64,000 nt of DNA, taken from assembly GCF_040958095.1 (NCBI RefSeq), contig NC_091228.1, positions 9,746,340 through 9,810,339 of the forward strand, read 5' to 3'. Position numbers and translations under genes: made by a program. Within the stretch, counting starts at the first letter, position 1. Every line of letters begins with the position of its first letter. Below, in pieces: positions 54,313-64,000 of this stretch. Under the pieces are notes generated by a model. It made no database searches and was not told the DNA's origin. It worked only from the letters and a program-made list of their open reading frames with translations. The stretch comes from Procambarus clarkii (lineage: Eukaryota; Arthropoda; Malacostraca; Decapoda; Cambaridae).

Positions 54313-55680
54313 GACAAGAATCAGTCATGTTGTTTTGTTTCACTAGATAATGTTCCACATTAGTAACTTCCACAGTCTCACTTTACCTGTTAACACGTAA
54401 CACCATAAAATCTACTACTATAATGTATTCAGTTTCTATGAATTATTCAAATAATATAACTTTTGGGATGATATTAAATTTGGTTATCCTTTGGTGTTAT
54501 TAGGCATACATTATAACCGCTACAGTATGTAAATAAATGAAAGAACTCTAACACAACAACATTGAACAGAAAATGACTTCCCAGGAACCGATGGTGTGAA
54601 TCTGAGCTGCTCAGCTCCACGAGAATAACTTGTAGATCACAATACTCGGGATGACAGCTGACACATTAACACAGTTCCATCTTCAATATGGCTTCTCCCC
54701 CTCCCTCCTCGGGCATCACCTCATGAGAAAAACGACTATTGGAAAAGTGGGAGGACGAATAGTAGTGTGTCTCGGAGAGTGACGACGAAAAGGGGTGACC
54801 TGAAGCCTGTTGGGTGGTCGTTTCGTGATGGTCCACTGTGTTAGGGCCAAGAAGAGGCCTCTATGTAACCTTCAAGATGATCGTTTGGGCAGGTGAACAT
54901 CTGGTACCTGTGCACTGACCCCCTCCCCCCGCTCCCACACTCAAGTCAACACATAAAAAAGTCAACAGTGACAGTCAAAATTAACTTGTATGGGCCACTT
55001 GGAAGAGCGCCTTTTTTACGTCGACCAGCAAGCGTCATCACGTCATTATTTTGCGGTAAGAGCCTTTTAAATTACCATAGGTTGCCTAATGCAGAAATAT
55101 CAAGTTCACAGTGATTGTGTGTGAAGTGTAAATTAAAAATGTTTGCATAAATAAGGAGATTATATAAGGAGTTTAAAATGAAATGACATGATGAAGGCGG
55201 GAGCGACACATGCTTGTGCAGCGGTAGTCGGTGATTGACTGATGGGGGTTTGCAGGCACGTGAAGATTTCTGATGCAGACCGACTGGTGATGTTCGGGTT
55301 ATAAGAAGAGTTTTATTTAACAACTGTATAGCGGTTTTTGAAATTATATTATTTTGTTGCGATAAAATTACAGGTTCATAAATGGTGGACGCAGTTCGTT
55401 CATGGTAGAGGCAGCATCGATTATGTGGGACTGCAAGAGGACTGTACTTACTCGAGGCCAAACTGATAGATAGTTCTGGTGTTGATTCGCAGGAAGATTA
55501 ATCACTAAAGAGGAGACCTGTTGGCTAACAAGAGGAATAAATACATGTGGTATGCCTGACGCAGTGAAAAGTGAGAGTATTGATTTATTATGATTATTAA
55601 TTTATATGTGTGGAAGCCAAGCTCAGATTACGAAATTACGAATTGCTAAGAAAGGGCGAGCAGCTGCCTAATGAAGAAAA
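54313..55680. other. Sequence without recognisable gene
   Basis: No frame longer than about 130 codons and none with a recognisable domain. No clear repeat was identified. Confidence 0.45.
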
Positions 55681-55682
55681 TT

Positions 55683-55936
55683 ATGTTATCTTGAGGTTAT
55701 CTTGAGTTGATTTCGGGGCTTTAGTGTCCCCGCGGCCCGGTCCTTGACCAGGCCTCCACCCCCAGGAAGCAGCCCGTGACAGCTGACTAACACCCAGGTA
55801 CCTATTTACTGCTAGGTAACAGGGGCGTTCAGGGTGAAAGAAACTTTGCCCATTTGTTTCTGCTTCGTGCGGGAATCGAACCCGCGCCACAGAATTACGA
55901 GTCCTGCGCGCTATCCACCAGGCTACGAGGCCCCGT
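55683..55936 (-). mobile_element. tRNA-derived SINE (second family)
   Basis: On the minus strand it reads GGGGCCTCGTAGCCTGGTGG, ATAGCGCGCAGGACTCG, then the B box GCGGGTTCGATTCCCGC, a near-perfect tRNA head. The body includes AAACAAATGGGCAAAGTTTC and GTTACCTAGCAGTAAATAGG. The tail repeats CTCAAGATAAC (two copies). I recognise this as a decapod-type SINE; the match is from memory, not a search. Confidence 0.88.
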
Positions 55937-55949
55937 TAAGTTAAATTCC

Positions 55950-56366
55950 CCTGCAGTTTTCAAAATGCGATTCCTCTCAGAAATATAACTCCTGAACGTT
56001 ATTTACGGGGAGAATTAAGGGTAATTGCACGAATTTAGAATTTTAAATTACGACTTTTTATACCAAAAATATGCAAATTAGTGAAAACGGAGATTGGTTA
56101 GAATTTCCCCAAATCCTCTTGCAGTTTTAAAAATACGATGAATAATATGACGCTTCAGCGTTATTTCTGCCCGGAATTCAGGGTGATTGCACGTATTTGG
56201 AGTTTTAAATTACGACTTTTTAATCCGAAAATATGCAAATTAGAGAAAACAGTGATTGGTCAGATTTTGCATAAGTCCCCCTCCAGTTTTCAAAATACGA
56301 TGCCTATAGGAAATATGACTCCTGAGAATTATTATTTTTTTTTTGTTAATTCACGGTGATTACACG
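55950..56366. repeat. About 165-bp satellite, left part (2.5 copies)
   Basis: The monomer begins near CAGTTTTCAAAATRCGAT (55954, 56122, 56284: spacings 168 and 162). It includes TTTTAAATTACGACTTTTTA and AAAATATGCAAATTAG. It is interrupted at 56367 by the ORF1-only element and resumes at 58398. Confidence 0.9.
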
Positions 56367-58397
56367 TTCTGCGTTCCATGGACCCTAGAGCAGTCAAGCA
56401 GGGAATTGAAGACAGGGGCGAGGATGCAGAAATCTTGAACTAGGAACTGGAGACAAGTCGAAGAGGGGGGAGAAAATTCGGTGGCCCAACCACAGTGGGT
56501 AAGAATTGCAGCTGGCGCTGTGGTTTGGTGGTAAAGTGGAGTTTCTCATGGTTGCTCGCTGATGTGTCTTAAGGAGGCAGGGCTTCTCGTCGCGGCGTTC
56601 TTTATAGCATTTCGTCGGTGTTCTTCTGTTTACTTGATTTTCTCAGGTGTAGATCGTCGGTGTTCTTCTTCTTCTTCCCAGGCTTCCTGGCCGGTCTGTT
56701 GGTCTTGCTATGCGTTGACATGGTGAGGCTATCGTTGGAGGTAGTGTCCAGCAGGAAATCTTCGGTTGTGTTGGGGTGCTTCCGTGGAGGTAATGGTGTT
56801 CCAACCGAGACGTCCTCATCCGATGAGTCGGCTGACTCAGAAGCAGAGGTGCTGGATCTTGAGGGATGAGTTCTTGCTTGTTGAGGCTTGATGGGACCTG
56901 CAGCTGATGTAGAACATTCAGAGGGTTCACACATGATAGGTGGAACTGTGGCAGTTGTCGATGGAGGAGGCGTCGGCGTCTGGGTGGCTAGTGATAATGT
57001 TGCTGGAGGAGCCGGCGTTGCAGCTGTTGATAGTAGATCCGTCAGCACGGCGGCGTTCACGGTGATGTCCGAGACCGGATCCGGATCTTGAGAACTAGTG
57101 GTTGAAGTGGTGTTGGTGTAAACTTCATCAGGAACGTTGAAAGCTGGGAGACCATTTGCTTTGTAGAGAATATTTAGAATTCTAACATATACTTGGGGGT
57201 TATTGCCAACTATCATACTGGCCGCTGATGTCAACGCTTGAACTGTGCTGTATAGTGATTGGTCGGGGTGGGCTGGAGGTGGCAGTGGCTGGCTCGATGT
57301 GTGGCTGGTTGGTTGGGAGCTGGGCTCCCACTGGCTAGTAGAAGTAGCAGTAGCAGTGGGTCGTTCTCCCGGAAGCTCTGGGAAAATGGTGGCTTGGACG
57401 TTGAAATTTGAAGTTGAGGTGGTCGCTGATTGGTTGGTTGCATCAGAGGTACTAGCTCCGGCAGAAGATGTGGTTTTCTCCATGTTCTTGATGACTTCTT
57501 GTCTATGAGGACAACGAATGAAGATTGCAGGATGATCGCCGCATAGTGTTTCTGACGTGCAGATAGAATAATGGTGATCAGCTGAGAAGAGGCTACACTT
57601 CTGAATACGCTGATTACACATGCTGGTGGAGTGGGTGTACTCGTAGCACCGGAGGTACTGGTTAACGATGTGGAAACGTTCCATCTTCACACGGAATTGA
57701 GGAATGTGGATACCGAAGCTGTAAACACCATTTCTTTTAGCCAGAGTAGCCGAATCTACGGTCTGGAAGGTCAGCTTCAAGGAGTGATATCTGTTGATGA
57801 AGTTAGCTTCCTGGAGCCATAAGCCCGGGTTGGATTCATTGAAGTCGTTCATGAATGCACTTTTATCTCCTAGATCTTGTTCTGCGATCCACTGGCTGAG
57901 ATCATGAACAATGACAAAGCGTGCAGCAAGGTACTGACGTGGGAAGTTGAGATGAAGGTGATGTCTGAGAAAAGGTGGGGCTGTAGAACAGAACTTTGTC
58001 GAGGTCCTCCTCACTATAGAAGAAGAAGAGGATGTCAGTGCCTTCCTGTCTGATGTCGTTGGGTGTCACTTCTGTAACTTCTCTAAATACCTTCAGGAGA
58101 GATGTATTGGAGAACGGGTGCTCGTCAAGGGGCGTTCCCCGGACCTTGTAGCGTTTGTGGCGCATGGTAAACTTCCTGGTGGACGATGGGTCTCTCTCAA
58201 AGACTACACGTCACTGGAGATGGCCTACCGTCTCTACTCGGCATTAAACACCAAGTTGAGATGGGGGGGGGTCGGACCGTCTTGAGTGACGCAAGTCTTG
58301 ATGCCAATTATTTACCCATCTGGCAGTGCTAGGTGCGAGAGTTAGAGCTGGAGCAACGAGAACACGTCCGGCTGTGACGGTTGCAAGTTGCTGATCA
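56367..58397 (-). mobile_element. ORF1-only LINE-like element inserted in the satellite
   Basis: A 2.03-kb insert flanked by TGATTACACG (56357-56366) and TGATTGCACG (58398-58407), a 10-bp target duplication with one change. The satellite is continuous across the insert. It contains only a gag-like ORF1 and short flanks, with no reverse transcriptase. A 5'-complete, RT-less insertion implies mobilisation in trans. Confidence 0.75.
56602..58165 (-). pseudogene. LINE ORF1 (gag-like, zinc-knuckle), one frameshift
   Basis: The ATG at 58165 (MRHKRYKVRGTPLDEHPFSN) is followed by a frame change near 57960-57985. The main frame then runs to 56602 (470 codons). It has a Cys/His cluster region (CYEYTHSTSMC, CSLFSADHHYSIC, CGDHPAIFIRC), then FNVQATIFPELPGE and VRILNILYKANGLPAFNVPD, the same segments as in the 3825-5384 protein. 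The C-terminal third is Ser/Thr/Pro-rich and ends in a basic KKKKN stretch. The two proteins are clearly related but divergent. Confidence 0.78.
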
Positions 58398-58560
58398 TGA
58401 TTGCACGTATTTAGAGTTTTAAATTTCGACATTTTATACCGAAAATATGTATATAAGTTAAAAATTGTGATTGGTCAGATTTTGCCCAAACTCAAATGCA
58501 GTTTTTAAAATACGATGCCTGATGGAAATATGACTCTTGACAACTCATCCTCCTGTTTAG
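58398..58560. repeat. About 165-bp satellite, right part
   Basis: Resumes at TGATTGCACGTATTTAGAG and runs through one monomer (AAAATACGATGCCTGATGG) to about 58545. It matches the monomers at 55950-56366. Confidence 0.85.
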
Positions 58561-59690
58561 ATAGTACCTATGGTGACAATTGGCAATAGTCACGAATCGT
58601 ACGTTCTTAGCTTTCAGAAATTATTATAGGAATTAATGGAAAAATAATTATTTTTTTTGGTACTTTTGCGGTTTGGTAAAAGAACATTTAGATATATGTA
58701 TGTTGGTACAATTTTTTTTTCCGGTTTGATATATGAACTTTACTGAAGTTTTCAACTCTCTTGGATCATAGATAAATGTTCTGTTTGTAATCTCATGTCA
58801 TGAAATATTAGATATGCGCTTTTGAATGTGGTGTGCTTATGATCTTTTTTAAATGTTATGTTATCTAGGCTAAAAATAGCGATTTTCTAAACGATTTAAA
58901 CCGCTTTTATAGTTGCATCCTGTCGGAGTACAGTAATTTACCTATCGGAAGCCTTAATAGCTCTTAGTAATTAATAATTAGTATTGAATAAAGGATTAAC
59001 CTTCAAGAATTTTATAACCTGTAAGCAATGTAATATAGATTAGGTTGTGCTTTGCTGCATACACTATTAGTTGCAGAAAACGGTTGTAAGGTAACTGTTA
59101 CAGAAAACGGATCGGGGGGCAGAGCCCTGGGGGAATTTTATTTTTTTTTCAGTTGGTAATGCAGTGGCAATTGTTTGAGACTGAAAATAGCAAAAGTTTT
59201 GCACTAGTATCAAATGAATAAACATGGACACACACGAAAGTCATTCGAGGTTTGGAAGTATCCCGACATCGTACTTAATGCGGTTTTCTTCTACTTCACT
59301 TTGGGCCTAAACCTAAGAACGCCAGCATTATTGTGTGTGAGCTGCAATTTATTGTGCGCCCTAGTGCTGTCATAGAGAAGAAGAAGCACAACCTGTGACT
59401 GCCAAATACTCACATCTAGTCTAACTCTAAGAAACACTATTGAAGCATCAAGATTGACGCGAGACTGTGATGCGTTTCATAACATCTCTTTTCTGTGTAA
59501 TTATCCTGAAGGAAAATGCTACACACATACTGCGCCTTTCAGTATTATGTTTACAGATTAAAGACCTATAAATGTGCCGAGTGTGGCAAAATATTTAGAG
59601 ATCGAAGAACATCACGTTTTTATTTCTGTTTATTTTTTTATTTGATATGATTTTCATGTAAAATAAATGTGTAGTTGGCTGTGTGGTCAC
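58561..59690. other. AT-rich sequence, no gene seen
   Basis: Contains T-runs and no frame with a recognisable domain. It may include the 5' region of the gag-like relic that follows. Confidence 0.5.
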
Positions 59691-59697
59691 GTAGCGT

Positions 59698-60810
59698 GTG
59701 GACATGTGCCTGCTGCTGTCCACCCAACACCTCGTCGTGTCCCCACCTCAACCTTCAAGTTCAAATATCTTGGACAACAGAGGAACTGGTTACTCCCACA
59801 GCAATATTGACATGGACACAACCTCAGCAAGTAGCCAGTCAGCAGTAGATAAGGATTATCAGGAAGTGTTAACCAAGGGACAGATGAAACGGAGAAGACA
59901 ATATCTTAGGCCTAGTGTAGACAGTGATAATGAAACTAACGGAAACGACAAGAGAATGAAGAACAACGCTGAGAATGATCAAACTAGTGTCGACGAAACC
60001 ATAGCACAACTATCACAAGCTTTCCCAGGAAGGTGACGGTGAGCGGAGGTGGAGACTTCTCTTCCCTACCTCACGCACAATGACCTACCACCAGAAGCTG
60101 CTGTGGACAGTCAACATAGGAAGAGAGCACCGAAAGTTCGAGCCATTGTTGTGAAGGAGGGTGTGAACAGACCTCACTTAACGGTAGTCAACAGCCTGTG
60201 GAGGCTGTCGTGTGTCTGACCCGTCAAGAATATCGTGAAAATGTCGTAAAAATATGAGAGGAGAATGAGAAACTGACGAAGGTGATTATTTACAAATACC
60301 CTCAGATTCCAAACCCCCGAATTCATCCTTGACGACCAACGAATTGTGTGGGCCAAGCGTCAGCTTATTATAGGTGAATATAGGAATCAGGTGGTGGCTC
60401 TAGTGAGAGGTAAAGTTTCCGAGAAAGTGTTCATCACCGGGGCTGGCTACAGGCATGTGGCAAAGTATGTGGAAGGGCCCATAATATGTCTGCATTGTTG
60501 CAGATGGGGGTATAAATCTTGGAGCTGTCGACATGATCTATGATGCCGTTTCTGCGGAAAGTCTCACCTCTCTGATAAGTGCAGAAACAAACTTCAGCTG
60601 GGTGAGAAAATAGTTCCCCGATCCTGCAACTGTGGAGGGGTTAACAACGCTAGCTCAGCTGTGTGTAGCAAGAGGCCGAGTATGGATGTTCCCCGGTTGG
60701 CAAATGTTACAGAGCAGGCAAGAGCTCTTACTCAGACACCGGGAGAACAGCAGAAAGGTCAGCATCAAACAGCACCAGTGAACCGGACGACTGCGTGGTC
60801 AACCGAGTGA
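59698..60810 (+). pseudogene. Third gag-like LINE ORF1 relic
   Basis: A 112-codon frame (59698-60036) reads as a polar segment (QMKRRRQYLRPSVDSDNETN). After frame breaks, 60346-60800 reads WAKRQLIIGEYRNQVVALVR and three zinc-knuckle-like clusters (CLHCCRWGYKSWSC, CRFCGKSHLSDKC, CNCGGVNNASSAVC), interrupted by a TGA at about 60541. Knuckle spacing is typical of jockey-type ORF1. No reverse transcriptase follows; a pyrimidine-rich tract does. Confidence 0.7.
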
Positions 60811-61019
60811 CCTTTAATTCGTCAGGCTCAAGCATCAAGCAGCCACGCCAACACTCAGGACTCCGGCAGTGACAGTGTAACGGTTACACTGTCACGGTAA
60901 CGGTAAGCTGTGGTTACTGAGGCTCAGAAAGATGGCCAGAATGGCATTGTCCAGAATTTGTGGCCTGAAATAAGGGAAAGTTTGTGACTTCCTTCGAAAT
61001 CTTGGGCAGAGAATTGAGT

Positions 61020-61235
61020 CCAGTGAGGCAAAAATTACCCTGTCTCCCTTTCCCCTCATCCTCTCTCCCTTCCCCTCATCCTTTTTTCCCTTTCCCCTCA
61101 TCATATCTCTCTTTCCCCTCATCCTCTCTCCCTTCCCCTCATCCTTTTTCCCTTTGCCCTCATCATATCTCTCTTTCCCCTCACCCTTTCTCCCTTTCCC
61201 CTCATCCTCTCTCCCTTTCCCCCCATTCCATTATC
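61020..61235. repeat. Pyrimidine-rich minisatellite (CCCTTTCCCCTCATCCTCT)
   Basis: About ten irregular copies of a 19-22-bp C/T-rich unit ending just before the LTR at 61245. Confidence 0.85.
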
Positions 61236-61244
61236 CGCTTGCAG

Positions 61245-63300
61245 TGTGGGAAAATTGTCGGGACAGATATGAGGGGAGAACTACTAGGGACTTGTACAGT
61301 ACTTAATTAAAAAATTACTGTATGCAAAATTAATTTAACTAAAGTCCCTAGCTAGGGTTATAAAGCCTAGCTCCTCTTTTCCTAATGACAGACTGTGGGC
61401 TGTAAAGGGCAAGAGGGGGTCCCTAAGGGTGAATGGAGAAGTTGATTGAAGATCCACAATCCACCTGCAGAAAATTTTACACATCAGCTTGTATTGTAAA
61501 TACTGGGATAAGATTTAATAAACTCAGTTCTATAACTTAACACTGGTGCTGTTTAAATCAAGGATCTAAACATGTACACAGGTTACAAAATGCACCTTAC
61601 GACACTGGAAGACAGAAGAGTAAGGGAGACATTATCACTACCTACAAAATCCTCACTGTAGTCAACCAGGTAGACAAAGATGAACTATTCAACACTGGTG
61701 GTACGCGAACAAAAGGACACAGGTGGAAACTGCGTACCCACATGAGCCACAGGGACGTTAGAAAGAACTTTTTCAGTGTTAGAGTAGTTAACAGATGGAA
61801 CGCATTAGGCAGTGATGTGGTGGAGGCTGACTCCATACACAGTTTCAAATGTAGATGTGAAAGAGCCCAGTAGGTTCAGGAATCTGTACACCAGTTGATT
61901 GACAGTTGAGAGGCGGAACCAAAGAGCAAAAGCTGAACCCCTGCAAGCACAAATAGGTGAGTACAGTCCAGCCTAGCATCATACCTATAACAGCCAGTAT
62001 TCTTAATCTAATAAACACAACAATTAGTATTATACAGGTATGATACAGTGTATGTGAATATGCAATCAAATGACCTTAAATGTGGTTCAAATACTATTAA
62101 CTAAGTACAAGAGATTATATTCAATATGATAAACGTATATGATAAAATAAAGATAACTAAGTTAGCAATTGTTAACTGAATGTATATTATATATATACAT
62201 ATATATATTCAATTTTAATGAAGAGATTCAGTTGAGCTTGACTTGACTTTCAATGACAATGACACTCATGAGTGTCTATATACATTGAAAAGCTTCAGTC
62301 ACTGTAATATTAATAAAAACTTAATGAAATATGAGGCGTTGCCTCGCTCTGTAACGACAAACAGACTTATTGGATATATATCAAGGTTATACAAGCATGC
62401 AATTGGCCAATTAATACATCAAAATAACTCAATATACTTATGTCTGAGTGCCGGGTGCCTGTCTGTCGAGTTGCCAGACTGCTTAACTCTCTTGTCGAGT
62501 TTAGGCATTATAATTTATGTCACAGCTTCGCTGTTTATTATTCTGGTAGCGTTGTTAATTGATTATGTCCATAATTGCATTTGCAATCGGATATGATAGG
62601 TGTGGTGGAGGCGGCGTTACTTGGTGTGCTCCACTCGACACTCCTATTTATCAAAGTACTAGGATTTTTTCCGTGTAGATATTGTCCAAGTACTCACCCA
62701 GTTCTAGAGAATAATCACTGGTGATAATGATATGTTATTGTGGCGTCCTTTTCCGTATAATGTTCGCAAGGCACCGTCACACGTTTCCACTCTATATGTA
62801 AACAAACGCTTTATGCCCCGGGGCGCCCCATAGGTCGCATCACTCAGGAGTTGGCTCCTCCCTCTTTCCTTGAGAGGATAGCTTCCAATGTATATTTATT
62901 GATTATTTTTACTCTCCAAACATATGATTGAGATAGGATGTGATTATAATATAATTAGATATGAGATTTAAAGATTATATGTAGTACATGCTAGTACTAT
63001 TGAGTTTTATTAAGGATTTGATCTAATCCTTACCAGAAATCGATTGATTGTTCCAATCGTTTTTTTAATTAAGATATTCTTCTCGAAGCTTCTAGATCCT
63101 TGAGAAATCATGCACAAAGTAACGTAGACACTTTGGGCTCTAAGGCGTTTGTGATCATAGGCATTGTCATCTAGGATCCAGATGTAGGATATAGTGAATC
63201 TGTAGGGATTCTGAGATGATTTTAATATAATTTATATATGATATAGAAATAATACATTTCTTAGATAATAATATAGATATAGTGGGTAGAATTTTCCACA
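61245..63300 (-). mobile_element. Inverted LTR copy related to 49706-51426, with LINE insert
   Basis: On the minus strand it starts at 63300 (TGTGGAAAATTCTACCCAC) and ends at 61245 (CTTTTCCCACA-type end; + strand TGTGGGAAAATTG). It tracks the solo LTR through GGCCAATTGCATGC, AGGCAACGCCTCATATTTC and TAGAGCTAGG-like segments. 61576-61965 is a LINE tail inserted into it. Flanks TGCAG and TCTTC do not match, so either the ends have decayed or this is part of a rearranged element. Confidence 0.75.
61576..61965 (+). pseudogene. CR1/L2-like LINE 3' end fragment
   Basis: It reads KMHLTTLEDRRVR (start region), TRTKGHRWKLRTHMSHRDVR, KNFFSVRVVNRWNALGSDVV and the stop at 61872. The UTR signature (GTTGAGAGGCGGAACCAAAG) follows and it ends at AGGTGAGTACAG. 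Only about 390 bp of the LINE 3' end is present. Confidence 0.88.
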
Positions 63301-63305
63301 TCTTC

Positions 63306-64000
63306 CAGAGGGAGAGAACTGGCACAGAGTCTAATATTAAGGACAATGTAAACCCCAGGTATCCTGCTGAATAGAGTCTACCAAGTGAGGGTTATTCTGC
63401 ATACCTGACCAGAAATTAGGAGGTCAGAGGAAGAAAAAATATTAGGTAAACGGCAGTGAGTGACTTAAAAGCATACAAGCAGAGGATGAGCATCTTATGA
63501 AAATTAAAGAGAATAAAGTGTCTGCATTTTGTGACGTGGTGCTGGCGGACATCGTAAAGTGTCACTTGAGTTGCCACAGTCGTCGGGAATGGACATACGT
63601 CACTGTCTCCTGGGAAGATAGATGAATACTGTTCTGGATAAAGTGTATGAGTGAAGGTTACAGTGTACAACTGACGAGGAAGCTGCCGAGGACGTGACGC
63701 ACGTCATTTATCAGTATTTATGAAGATATTAGAGACAGCCTAGTGGGTGGTCTTGCCTGTGTGGAACTCTAATGTGTTATATAATCGAGTGGAGGAGAGT
63801 AAGCAAGTATTTCTGTATGAAGCCTACCAGGAGTCTTTGTGTACTCAAGTCAGGAGGAGATAAGCTGTGAGAGGCAGACCTGAAGTGATTTTGTTGGGCT
63901 GCCAAGAGTGATGCCATCTTGGAGCATCAGAGGGCAGGTGCCCTCACTTCCCGAATTCTGAAGTAAGCTCATTTGATTAGTTGGTAGAATATTTGCCAGT
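63306..64000. other. Window end, no feature recognised
   Basis: No frame above 84 codons and no repeat identified. Confidence 0.5.

Noticed and set aside
55860-55934. A functional minus-strand tRNA gene
   Set aside because: The tRNA-like head continues into a 180-bp SINE body with a tandem tail, so it is a retroposon head.

Overview
This is eukaryotic, repeat-saturated DNA. Decapod crustacean, most likely crayfish or a relative, is the best guess. That guess rests on two tRNA-derived SINEs, a CR1/L2-like LINE tail and a TA-inserted MITE with CCTAA-type arms that I recognise as decapod-style repeats, plus very abundant microsatellites. It is inference; no database search was possible.

The one host gene I can assemble is a small heat-shock protein (Hsp20/alpha-crystallin family) on the + strand. 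It has five coding exons at 9735-9860, 25031-25159, 25735-25865, 27973-28063 and 51518-51589. The exons join without a frame break into 182 codons. Its introns (15.2 kb, 0.6 kb, 2.1 kb, 23.5 kb) hold nearly everything between 10 and 51 kb. Each exon has a minisatellite at or near its edge. Three unrelated arrays in or beside introns 3 and 4 share an exact 41-bp period, and one of them has duplicated the exon 3 splice donor six times.

Region by region: 1-3.65 kb is a decayed jockey-group LINE. 3.66-5.83 kb is an element carrying only the LINE ORF1. 5.86-6.29 kb is an H2B histone pseudogene with its 3' stem-loop. 6.4-9.7 kb is microsatellites and minisatellites. Intron 1 holds a MITE, more minisatellites, several CR1/L2-like LINE copies (some inverted) and a SINE. 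Intron 4 starts with about 70 copies of a 41-bp repeat. It then has a nearly full-length antisense LINE (45.98 to 31.37 kb) split by a 10.2-kb BEL/Pao LTR retrotransposon (33640-43882) with near-identical LTRs and a 5-bp target duplication. Further on are an RNase H-bearing LINE 3' end, a GA-rich minisatellite and a solo LTR. After the host gene come a DNA-transposon-like element, a SINE, a 165-bp satellite interrupted by a second ORF1-only element, a third gag-like relic, and an inverted copy of the solo LTR interrupted by a LINE tail.

The most unusual candidate is inside the BEL/Pao element. Between the 5' LTR and gag lies a frameshifted reading region carrying all four sequence blocks of an SGNH/GDSL hydrolase. 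The same element has an in-frame TGA followed by CTAG between its protease and reverse transcriptase, a context known for stop-codon readthrough.
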